From contig CAIUQV010000280.1 of NCBI GenBank assembly GCA_903901375.1, positions 1 through 5,585 of the forward strand: DNA of 5,585 nucleotides, in the 5' to 3' direction. Positions within the stretch are counted from its first letter, which is position 1. Every line of letters starts with the position of its first letter. The notes below the pieces were generated by a model. It was not told the origin of the DNA. It ran no database searches and worked only from the letters and a program-made list of their open reading frames with translations. The DNA is from an uncultured Ignavibacteriota bacterium (lineage in GTDB: Bacteria; Bacteroidota; Ignavibacteria; Tepidaquicellales; Tepidaquicellaceae). This document shows, piece after piece, positions 1 through 5,585 of the stretch. The position numbers were made by a program, and so were the translations under genes.

Positions 1-1
1 A

Positions 2-958
2 ACGGCGGGACTGCTGACGGCGGCGTCTTCGACGAGTTACGGAAGCTGGATACTCGGCTACGGAGTGCTTGTTGGTGCGGGAATCGGGTTTGGTTATGCG
101 GTGATAACGCCAGTGACGATAAAGTGGTTTCCACCGAACAAGACGGGATTAATCACGGGAGTGGTTGTTGCGGGATTTGGGATGTCGTCGGTTTATATGG
201 CACCGCTTTTTAGTTTTCTGATAAAAGATTTCGGGCTGTCGCACGCATTGACGGTATATGCGATTGCGTTTGCAGTGGTTGTTGGGATATGTTCGTTCTT
301 ACTGCTGAACCCACCGAAAGCAGAGGCAGGGACAACTGCAGTGAATGCATCGCCGGAAAAAGATGACATAAAAGTATCGGAGATTTTAACCAGGTCGGAG
401 TTTTATATACTGTGGATGCTTTTCTTTATAGGTTCGGGAGCGGGGCTGATGGTGATAGGGTTTGTGACAGATATGGTGAAGAAGGGACTTGGCGAGCAGG
501 CATTCCTTGGAGTTGCGATAATAGCGATAGGGAATTCGGGCGGAAGGATTCTGGCGGGATATTTATCGGATAAGATCGGGAGACTGCGGACGCTGCTGAT
601 AATGTTTGTGTTTCAGTGTCTGCTGATGGTGGTATCTGCGCTTGTAACGGATAAGGGAATAAGTTCGGTATTACTGCTGGTAATGGCGACGTTTATCGGG
701 CTGAACTACGGCTCAAATCTTTCGCTGTTTCCGTCGATTACAAAAGATTTATGGGGTCTGAAGAATTTCGGAATAAACTACGGAGTGCTGTTTACAGCGT
801 GGGGAGTAGGCGGGTTTGTGCTGAGCAGGGTATCGCAGATGATAAAGGCGGTGACGGGTTCGCTGGAATACTCGTTCTGGCTTGCAGGAATACTGCTGGC
901 AATAGGAAGTATACTGCTGTTGTTTTTTGAGAAATTAATGAAACAAAGAGCGCAGTAA
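2..958 (+). CDS. OFA-type major facilitator superfamily transporter, 5'-truncated by window edge
   Basis: Inner-membrane secondary transporter, C-terminal 318 residues. The frame is open from base 2, so the GTG at 65 is an internal valine and the true start lies left of the window. The run GIGFGYAVITPVTIKWFPPNK (split by family: G-rich helix, then KWFPPNKTG at 122-148) is the hallmark of the oxalate/formate antiporter (OFA) family, whose members carry small carboxylates such as oxalate, formate, lactate or pyruvate. A second MFS signature, GYLSDKIGRLR at 557-589, is the motif-A loop repeated in the C-terminal half. A charged hydrophilic stretch around KAEAG...EKDDIKVSEIL is the central cytoplasmic loop between the two six-helix halves. 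OFA proteins usually have about 400-430 residues and 12 helices, so roughly the first two helices are missing. The substrate cannot be assigned from sequence. The gene is richer in G/C (many GGG, GCG, TCG codons) than the receptor gene downstream. Family assignment is strong, substrate open. Confidence 0.9.
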   Translation, partial: TAGLLTAASSTSYGSWILGYGVLVGAGIGFGYAVITPVTIKWFPPNKTGLITGVVVAGFGMSSVYMAPLFSFLIKDFGLSHALTVYAIAFAVVVGICSFLLLNPPKAEAGTTAVNASPEKDDIKVSEILTRSEFYILWMLFFIGSGAGLMVIGFVTDMVKKGLGEQAFLGVAIIAIGNSGGRILAGYLSDKIGRLRTLLIMFVFQCLLMVVSALVTDKGISSVLLLVMATFIGLNYGSNLSLFPSITKDLWGLKNFGINYGVLFTAWGVGGFVLSRVSQMIKAVTGSLEYSFWLAGILLAIGSILLLFFEKLMKQRAQ

Positions 959-962
959 GAGA

Positions 963-977
963 GTATATTGAATATAC
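963..977. repeat. 15-bp perfect palindrome upstream of the Spy-like gene
   Basis: GTATATTGAATATAC consists of two 7-base arms around a single central G. It lies 5 bp after the transporter stop codon and just upstream of a possible promoter. It is A/T-rich, has only one base between the arms and is not followed directly by a T-run, so it is a poor terminator; an operator for a dimeric regulator is possible but unproven. In such AT-rich DNA chance is a real alternative. Confidence 0.35.
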
Positions 978-980
978 AAT

Positions 981-1010
981 TTTGTATAACTATTTTAACA
1001 CATATTTTAC
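981..1010 (+). promoter_or_regulatory. Possible Bacteroidota-type promoter for the Spy-like gene
   Basis: TTTG at 981-984 is followed after 18 bases by TATTTTAC at 1003-1010. The Bacteroidota consensus is TTTG, about 19 bases, then TAnnTTTG; the second element matches TAnnTT but ends AC instead of TG. A sigma-70 reading (TTGTAT with TATTTT) is also possible but with a short 15-base spacer. Transcription would begin about 10-15 bases before the ATG at 1031, giving a very short leader, and would exclude the TTG at 968 as a start. The surrounding DNA is so AT-rich that this is only a candidate. Confidence 0.3.
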
Positions 1011-1030
1011 AAACTAATTTAAATGAAAAA

Positions 1031-1522
1031 ATGATTAAAAGAACATTCTTATCGCTCGTGATTGCAGCGATGTTTTTCTCGGCAAATTTATTTGCAACAG
1101 ATTATCCGGGTGACGTAGCCGGTGCAAGAGCTGATTATCTTTATAAGAAGCTTAAACTTACAAACGAACAGTATTCATCAGTTTACTCAACATTCCTTGA
1201 TGCAGCAAATAAGATGGAAGCAATGAAACTGAACAAAATGGCAGATGATGCAAAGAAAGAAAAGATGAAACAAATGCACGATGAGACAATGAAGAGCATC
1301 GAGAAGATTTTAACAAAAGACCAGCTTGCAAAATGGGGTGTTGCAAAAGAGAAAGTATGCAAAGTGAAGCCAAGAAAAGTTGTGAAGAAAGTAACAGACG
1401 AGAACAAAGAAGAAGTGAAGAAAGATGAGAAGAAAGACGTGAAGAAAGAAGTGAAGAAGGAAGTGAAAAAGGACGAGAAGAAAGACGTGAAGAAAGAAGA
1501 AAAGAAAGACGCAAAGAAATAA
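1031..1522 (+). CDS. Exported Spy/CpxP-like LTxxQ protein with lysine-rich C-terminal tail
   Basis: Predicted periplasmic protein of 163 residues. Residues 1-22 form a signal peptide (MIKR, a hydrophobic core, then NLFA with likely cleavage before TDY). Residues about 35-102 are helical and carry two LTxxQ motifs, LTNEQ at 43-47 and LTKDQ at 94-98, separated by a Met/Lys-rich amphipathic stretch; this spacing is seen in Spy/CpxP-type periplasmic chaperones and related envelope-stress or metal-response proteins. From residue 112 the protein becomes a low-complexity tail of KK, E, D and V with an exact nine-residue repeat. The only cysteine is C110. The ATG at 1031 is preferred over the in-frame TTG at 968, because it puts the signal peptide at the N-terminus and because 968 lies inside a palindrome and upstream of the possible promoter. 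No Shine-Dalgarno is visible. A terminator follows. The family link rests on the motifs and is moderate; the tail's role (binding acidic partners, DNA, envelope polymers) is unknown. Confidence 0.8.
   Translation: MIKRTFLSLVIAAMFFSANLFATDYPGDVAGARADYLYKKLKLTNEQYSSVYSTFLDAANKMEAMKLNKMADDAKKEKMKQMHDETMKSIEKILTKDQLAKWGVAKEKVCKVKPRKVVKKVTDENKEEVKKDEKKDVKKEVKKEVKKDEKKDVKKEEKKDAKK
1424..1498 (+). repeat. Two-copy in-frame direct repeat in the lysine-rich tail
   Basis: A 27-base unit at 1424-1450 recurs at 1472-1498, 48 bases apart, with one silent difference (GAT versus GAC for the first Asp). Both copies encode DEKKDVKKE (residues 132-140 and 148-156). The DNA between and around them consists of further degenerate AAGAAAGA(A/C)GTG-like units. 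Near identity at the nucleotide level, including third positions, suggests recent duplication or slippage rather than protein-level convergence. Confidence 0.8.
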
Positions 1523-1534
1523 ACTGAAAGTTGT

Positions 1535-1569
1535 AATCCCGTGGATGCAGAAAATTCACGGGATTTTTT
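1535..1569 (+). terminator. Intrinsic terminator after the Spy-like gene
   Basis: AATCCCGTG at 1535-1543 pairs perfectly with CACGGGATT at 1557-1565; three more pairs (one G-U) extend the stem to 12 bp with a 7-base loop at 1547-1553. Six T residues at 1564-1569 follow. It starts 12 bases after the stop codon at 1522. It ends only 35 bases before the preferred NUDIX start. Confidence 0.88.
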
Positions 1570-1604
1570 CATTTCTGAAAATAAACTTAACATCAATTCG
1601 TTAT

Positions 1605-2153
1605 ATGCCATTAAAAGAGTGGAAGCATAAATCAACAAAATCAATGTTTAAAAATCCGTGGTGGGAATACCTGAAGGATGAATGTTTCATACCGAACGGA
1701 AGGGAATACGAATACCATTACGTGCACACGGGCGGGTCGGCGATGACTGTGCCTGTGATGGACGACGGCAGGATTATACTCGTGAAGCAGTACAGGTATT
1801 TAAACAGAAGGTTCAGCGTTGAATTTCCTTCGGGGGGAATCAAGCCGGAGCAGGATCCGCTATTAATTGCGCATAAGGAACTGATAGAAGAAACAGGTTT
1901 CGACGGAGAATTTCAGAAGGTGGGAATTTTTAATCCGTACAACGGAATTACGGATGAGTATTGTCACGTGTACATAGCGCGGAATCTTTTTGCATCGGAA
2001 AAGGAAACGAAGGACGAGCAGGAAGAGTTTGAATACCTTTATTTGCTGCCGGATGAAATAGACAAAATGATAACGTCGAACGAGATAACAGACGGAATGA
2101 CGATGGCTGTCTGGGCTATGGTAAAACAGTATTTTACAGACAAACAGAGTTAA
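1605..2153 (+). CDS. NUDIX hydrolase, ADP-ribose pyrophosphatase-like
   Basis: Cytoplasmic Mg2+-dependent hydrolase of 182 residues, of the family that splits nucleoside diphosphates linked to another moiety; the nearest familiar group is ADP-ribose pyrophosphatase (ADP-ribose to AMP and ribose 5-phosphate). The N-terminal pattern W-K...S...FKNPWWEY...C.IPNG, the strand DDGRIILVKQYR (53-64), EFPSGG (73-78) and the C-terminal EEFEYLYLLPDEIDKMI...EITDGMTMAVWA fit that group. The Nudix box spans residues 77-99 (bases 1833-1901). The metal-binding core E92-L-x-E95-E96-x-G98 is intact, but the first conserved Glu is Q83 and the Arg of the RE pair is K91. The frame is open from an ATG at 1545, but that codon sits in the hairpin of the preceding terminator, so the ATG at 1605 is preferred; it also gives the expected family N-terminus. 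ATG 1644 is less likely, as it would remove conserved residues. No Shine-Dalgarno is seen. The exact substrate is unproven. Confidence 0.9.
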   Translation: MPLKEWKHKSTKSMFKNPWWEYLKDECFIPNGREYEYHYVHTGGSAMTVPVMDDGRIILVKQYRYLNRRFSVEFPSGGIKPEQDPLLIAHKELIEETGFDGEFQKVGIFNPYNGITDEYCHVYIARNLFASEKETKDEQEEFEYLYLLPDEIDKMITSNEITDGMTMAVWAMVKQYFTDKQS

Positions 2154-2241
2154 ACCATTTCGACGTAATATTTGTCTAATTTTCAGGAATGAAACCTAAG
2201 ATTAATTTGTTTCAATATAGTATAAAATTTAATTAAGCAGA

Positions 2242-4758
2242 ATGAGATATATATTTGCAGTAGTGTTGTTTGTTTTCTTGATTAACAGTGCATTTTCACA
2301 GGAGATTGAAAACCAGCCCAAGAAGAAAGACTTTTCAAACGTAAAAACAAAACTTACCGGAAGGGTATTAGATGCCGAAAGCAATAAACCGATTGAATCG
2401 GCAACGGTACAGATTTATTCTCTGAAAGATACCACAAAACTCGTGAAAGGAACTGCCACAGATGCAGAGGGAAACTTTGTGCTGGCGGATTTCAGACCGG
2501 GGAAATTTGAATTAAGAGTTTCCGTGATTGGCTATAACACATCAAAGATTAAAGAAGTGGATGTACTGCCGATGAATCCGGAAGTATCGGTTGGAGATAT
2601 AAAGATAAAAGCAGGTAGCGAGTTTGTAACATCGGAGATAACTGTAGAGGCAGAGAAGAACATGATGGAGATGGGAATTGATAAAAAGGTATTCAACGTG
2701 GAAAAGGATATTATGAGTCAGAGCGGATCGGCAACTGATATACTCAGGAATATTCCTTCGGTAACTGTTGACAGCGACGGGAACATAAGTTTAAGAGGAA
2801 GCGGAAACGTGAGGATACTTATAAACGGAAAGCCGTCGGGATTATTAAGTTCGGACCCTGCATCGGTGCTGGAACAGATTCCTGCAAACACTATTGAAAG
2901 AATTGAAGTGATAAATAATCCTTCAGCCAAGTTTGATCCGGAAGGAATGGCGGGTATAATTAATATCGTGCTAAAAAAAGGTCAGCAGGAAACAACTGGA
3001 TACAATTTTAATTTAAGTCTGAATGCCGGTACGAGAGATAAATACAGTTTAAGCACAGGTCTTGCGTACAAAACAAAAGGATGGAATTTCTACGGGAATT
3101 ACAGTCTGAGATTTTTTCATATGTATCCGACAGGAACAATGAGCAGAACGAATTTCCTGAGTGACTCGTCTTATTATCTGAAAGAGACAGATGATTCATA
3201 CATGAAGATGATAGGTCATCTTGGAACGGTTGGGATTGATTATGATATTAATAAAGATAATTTCATCGGTGCATCTGTGAGTTACAGCAACAGGAACAGA
3301 GACAGAAACTCTACAAGTCTTTACCAGAACTACAACCAGCTTTACATCCCGACTTTTTATTATGACAGAAGGAATAATGACGGTGAAAAGGAAGAAGGAC
3401 TTGACGCGAACCTGAACTACAGAAAGAAATTTGAAAAGAGAGGACAGGAGCTGACTGCTTCATTCCAGTATTCAAATTCGATTGAGAAAAATACACTGAA
3501 TATAACAGAAAGAAATCTGGATTTTAACAATAATCCATTGCCGGGAAATAACTATCTGGAGAACGATTACACGAACGAGAGGTTTGATTCGTATTCGATT
3601 CAGGCAGACTATACGCATCCATTGAAGGAAGATATTGCAAACCCGACAAAAATGAAGAGCAAATTCGAAGTTGGATTTAAGAGCTTATTCCGTAAGACAG
3701 ATTCAGATTTCAGAGTTGAGAATTATGATTATACTACGAATCAGTTTGAACCAAATTATTTCCTCTCGAATGATTTTCTTTATAAAGAACAGATTCATGC
3801 AGTTTACGGAACGTTCGAAAATACATACAAGAAATTCGGGTATCAGGTTGGGTTAAGACTTGAAGAAGCACTCACGAAGTCTGAACAGATGGTTACTAAC
3901 TCTACTTATGAGAATAATTATTTCAGCTGGTTTCCGAGTATATTTATGAAGCAGGGAATAACGACAACGACTGAAGCACAGATAAGTTTTACAAGAAGAA
4001 TAAACAGGCCGCGTCTTCAGAACCTGAATCCGTTTATAGATTATTCTGACCCGCAGAATCTGAGGTCGGGAAATCCTTATCTGAAGCCTGAATACATAAA
4101 CGGCGTAGAGCTGGGATTTGTGAAATATCTTAGCACGGTTGCACTGACATCATCAGTGTTTTACAGAATCACAGAAGATGTAATCACACGTTATATAACA
4201 GTTGATTCAAACGGAATATCAACGATGACACCTAAGAACCTGAATAAGGCAACAACTTACGGTTTGGAATTTATAGGTAATGGCGCACTGGCAAAATGGT
4301 GGAATTTTAATGCGAGTGCTTCGTATTTCAGGACAGAGCTTGACGGTAATCTGAATTCAACAGAACTTAACAACAGCGGATACAGCTGGACAGCAAAGCT
4401 GATTTCGAACATGTCATTCCCGAAAATAATAGATTTTCAGTTGTCAATGTTCCTGCAGGGAAAGAATGTAACACCGCAGGGTTATACAGAACCTATGTTC
4501 TCCACAGACATTGCGTTTAAAAAGGATTTTATGAAGAAGAGAATGTCTTTTGGTGTAAGGATTAGCGATTTGTTCAATACTCAGAAGTTCGGATTCAATT
4601 CAAACACGAGTACGTTTAATACTACTTTCGAAAGAAGAAGAGACTCGCGCACATTATATCTGACGTTTACATACAGAATTGGAACAGACGATAAGAAACA
4701 GCAGAGGAAGAAACCAAATCAGGAAGAAAACAACGACAGAGAAGGTCAGGATTATTAA
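2242..4758 (+). CDS. TonB-dependent-receptor-like outer membrane beta-barrel protein
   Basis: Outer membrane protein of 838 residues, probably an energy-dependent importer of an unknown ligand. A signal peptide covers residues 1-19 (hydrophobic core AVVLFVFLI, cleavage after SAFS, mature protein from Q20). Residues about 37-115 form a carboxypeptidase-regulatory-like beta-sandwich (TGRVLDAESNKPIESATV, TDAEGNFVL, VIGYN). SEITVEAEK at 131-139 occupies the usual TonB-box/linker position. The plug covers about 145-246, with VFNVEKD, ATDILRNIPSVTVDSDGNIS, LRG, RILINGKPSG and IERIEVINNPSAKFDPEGMAGIINIVLKKG. The rest, about 253-814, is a barrel with alternating aromatic strands of the OMP_b-brl_3 type, ending in LYLTFTYRIG; a 24-residue charged tail follows. 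Length is normal for the family. The gene lies 88 bases after the NUDIX gene in AT-rich DNA (TATAGTATAAAAT near 2216-2228 could be a -10 region, but no convincing partner is seen), so it is probably its own unit. No SusD-type partner is present, so this is not a SusCD pair. Confidence 0.93.
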   Translation: MRYIFAVVLFVFLINSAFSQEIENQPKKKDFSNVKTKLTGRVLDAESNKPIESATVQIYSLKDTTKLVKGTATDAEGNFVLADFRPGKFELRVSVIGYNTSKIKEVDVLPMNPEVSVGDIKIKAGSEFVTSEITVEAEKNMMEMGIDKKVFNVEKDIMSQSGSATDILRNIPSVTVDSDGNISLRGSGNVRILINGKPSGLLSSDPASVLEQIPANTIERIEVINNPSAKFDPEGMAGIINIVLKKGQQETTGYNFNLSLNAGTRDKYSLSTGLAYKTKGWNFYGNYSLRFFHMYPTGTMSRTNFLSDSSYYLKETDDSYMKMIGHLGTVGIDYDINKDNFIGASVSYSNRNRDRNSTSLYQNYNQLYIPTFYYDRRNNDGEKEEGLDANLNYRKKFEKRGQELTASFQYSNSIEKNTLNITERNLDFNNNPLPGNNYLENDYTNERFDSYSIQADYTHPLKEDIANPTKMKSKFEVGFKSLFRKTDSDFRVENYDYTTNQFEPNYFLSNDFLYKEQIHAVYGTFENTYKKFGYQVGLRLEEALTKSEQMVTNSTYENNYFSWFPSIFMKQGITTTTEAQISFTRRINRPRLQNLNPFIDYSDPQNLRSGNPYLKPEYINGVELGFVKYLSTVALTSSVFYRITEDVITRYITVDSNGISTMTPKNLNKATTYGLEFIGNGALAKWWNFNASASYFRTELDGNLNSTELNNSGYSWTAKLISNMSFPKIIDFQLSMFLQGKNVTPQGYTEPMFSTDIAFKKDFMKKRMSFGVRISDLFNTQKFGFNSNTSTFNTTFERRRDSRTLYLTFTYRIGTDDKKQQRKKPNQEENNDREGQDY

Positions 4759-4764
4759 TCCTGA
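4746..4764. repeat. 19-bp palindrome spanning the receptor stop codon
   Basis: TCAGGATTATTAATCCTGA has 9-base arms around one central T and contains the TAA stop at 4756-4758. In RNA it could form a seven-pair stem with a five-base loop, extendable by G-U pairs. It is followed by a second short palindrome, ATTATATAAT (4764-4773). No T-run follows, so it is not a terminator by itself; it may be a 3' stability hairpin or chance. Confidence 0.5.
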
Positions 4765-4785
4765 TTATATAATTGATTTGAAAAG

Positions 4786-4820
4786 AAGGGGGACTTAAAA
4801 AGTCCCCCTTTGTTTTATTT
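4786..4820. terminator. Bidirectional intrinsic terminator between convergent genes
   Basis: AAGGGGGACTT at 4786-4796 pairs perfectly with AAGTCCCCCTT at 4800-4810 (11 bp, five G-C pairs in a row plus one more, loop AAA). On the + strand it is followed by TGTTTTATTTT, and on the - strand by TTCTTTTCAA, so each strand has a T-rich exit. It lies 27 bases after the receptor stop and 4 bases beyond the meaB stop, and therefore can end both transcripts. Confidence 0.9.
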
Positions 4821-5585
4821 TAAATTCTTATACAACTTTAAAAGCTGTTCTGCACCTTCAGTAGGAAGTATTTCGTTGTTTAACACTTTCTTGTTTATAA
4901 TGCTAAACTCTTTGTTGATTGATTCGTTGTTGAAAAACTCAGACAGCAGTCTGTCCTCAATCATTTTATTCATCCATTCGATAGACTGAGTTTTTCTTCT
5001 TTCATCAAAGATACCGTTTGCTTTAGTAACTTCCCTGAATTTTTCCACAACCTCCCAGAATTCTTTTACACCTTCGCCCATCAATGCCGAACAGGTATGC
5101 GCTTTTGTCTGCCATCCTTTTGTAGCGGGCTGAATGTAATGCAGTGCCATAGAAAAATCAGATTTTGCAAGCAGTGCTTTTGGTTTATTATCTCCGTCTG
5201 CTTTGTTTATTAATAAAGAATCTGCAAGTTCAATAACACCTTTTTTAATACCCTGCAATTCATCGCCTGCGCCTGCAATCATCACAAGCAGAAAAAAATC
5301 CACCATTGAACGGACAGTAGTTTCGCTTTGTCCTACTCCAACGGTTTCGATAAGAATTGTATCGTATCCGGCGGCTTCGCAAACAAGCATAGTCTCTCTT
5401 GTCTTTCTTGCGACTCCGCCGAGAGTCCCGCTTGAAGGCGACGGACGGATAAAGCAGTTTTCTTCGCGGGAAAGTTTTTCCATTCTTGTTTTATCGCCGA
5501 GTATGCTTCCTTTTGTTACAGTGCTTGAAGGGTCTATAGCAAGTACGGCAACTTTGTGCCCCTGGCTTATCAGATAAACACCGAG
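4815..5585 (-). CDS. meaB: Methylmalonyl-CoA mutase-associated GTPase MeaB, 5'-truncated by window edge
   Basis: G3E-family GTPase (also called ArgK) that loads, protects and reactivates adenosylcobalamin-dependent methylmalonyl-CoA mutase in the cytoplasm, supporting interconversion of succinyl-CoA and methylmalonyl-CoA (propionate metabolism). The C-terminal 256 residues are present; MeaB proteins usually have about 310-330, so the start and the Walker A/P-loop are outside the window. The ATG at 5483 is internal: the frame stays open to the edge and the extra residues (VAVLAIDPSS, GSILGDKTRM) are family-specific. In fragment numbering the visible motifs are DPSS 18-21, FIRPSPSSGTLGGVARKTRET (45-65 region), ETVGVGQSE 80-88 (G3/switch II), GAGDELQGIK, NKADGD from 127 (G4, bases 5196-5207) and SALMGEG 166-172 (G5). 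The C-terminal helical part (IEWMNKMIEDRL onward) is the dimerisation arm. The family often has GG before SILGD where this has KG. It converges on the receptor gene and shares its terminator. Mutase genes, if adjacent, would lie beyond the right edge. Confidence 0.96.
   Translation of the reverse strand, partial: LGVYLISQGHKVAVLAIDPSSTVTKGSILGDKTRMEKLSREENCFIRPSPSSGTLGGVARKTRETMLVCEAAGYDTILIETVGVGQSETTVRSMVDFFLLVMIAGAGDELQGIKKGVIELADSLLINKADGDNKPKALLAKSDFSMALHYIQPATKGWQTKAHTCSALMGEGVKEFWEVVEKFREVTKANGIFDERRKTQSIEWMNKMIEDRLLSEFFNNESINKEFSIINKKVLNNEILPTEGAEQLLKLYKNLK

Noticed and set aside
968..1030. TTG at 968 as start of the Spy-like gene
   Set aside because: It would put 21 extra residues before a normal signal peptide, and the codon lies inside a palindrome and upstream of the possible promoter.
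1421..1520. Possible CRISPR-like or tandem intergenic array
   Set aside because: The repeated units are in frame, code for lysine-rich protein and have no unique spacers of constant length.
1183..1644. Open frames on the - strand across the Spy-like gene (also 1158-1559) giving Phe/Ser- or Leu/Ser-rich proteins
   Set aside because: They are the antisense of the AAG/GAA lysine-glutamate repeats, which lack stop codons on the reverse strand. The + strand frame has a signal peptide, LTxxQ motifs and a terminator in the right place.
2154..2241. Bacteroidota promoter or riboswitch before the receptor gene
   Set aside because: TTTG at 2171-2174 and TTAATTTG at 2202-2209 resemble the elements but are 27 bases apart rather than about 19, and no structured leader is visible in 88 bases.
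4686..4758. Charged tail after the last barrel strand as a sign of frameshift
   Set aside because: Hydrophilic lysine/glutamate-rich tails after the final strand are common in this OMP_b-brl_3 family, and the frame is continuous.
5203..5577. Open frame on the + strand opposite meaB
   Set aside because: The - strand frame encodes strongly conserved MeaB motifs throughout, so this is a shadow.

Overview
The window looks like an ordinary chromosomal segment from a member of the Bacteroidota/Chlorobi/Ignavibacteria (FCB) group. The main evidence is the 838-residue outer-membrane receptor, which has a carboxypeptidase-regulatory-like domain, a TonB plug and an OMP_b-brl_3-type barrel, an architecture typical of that group. 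None of the three complete genes has a recognisable Shine-Dalgarno sequence; their starts are preceded by A/T-rich DNA, as is usual in Bacteroidota. Lineage below phylum level cannot be read from this sequence.

Layout from left to right: (1) the C-terminal three quarters of an OFA-type (oxalate/formate antiporter-like) major facilitator transporter, + strand, cut by the left edge; (2) an AT-rich gap with a 15-bp palindrome and a possible promoter; (3) a small exported protein with two LTxxQ motifs (Spy/CpxP-like) and a long lysine-rich tail built partly from a recent in-frame DNA duplication, followed by a clear intrinsic terminator; (4) a NUDIX hydrolase of the ADP-ribose pyrophosphatase type with two substitutions in its Nudix box; (5) a TonB-dependent-receptor-like outer membrane protein; (6) a strong hairpin between convergent genes that can serve as a bidirectional terminator; (7) on the - strand, most of meaB, the GTPase chaperone of methylmalonyl-CoA mutase, cut by the right edge.

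The genes do not form an obvious single pathway. The four + strand genes point the same way, but the terminator after the Spy-like gene and the 88-bp gap before the receptor suggest separate transcription units. meaB belongs to a different, leftward-reading unit whose upstream part, possibly including the mutase genes, lies beyond the right edge. I found no CRISPR array, tRNA, rRNA, insertion sequence, phage gene or defence system, and nothing that amounts to a previously undescribed system. The points most worth a second look are the lysine-rich repeat tail, the altered Nudix box and the placement of the NUDIX gene directly behind a terminator.
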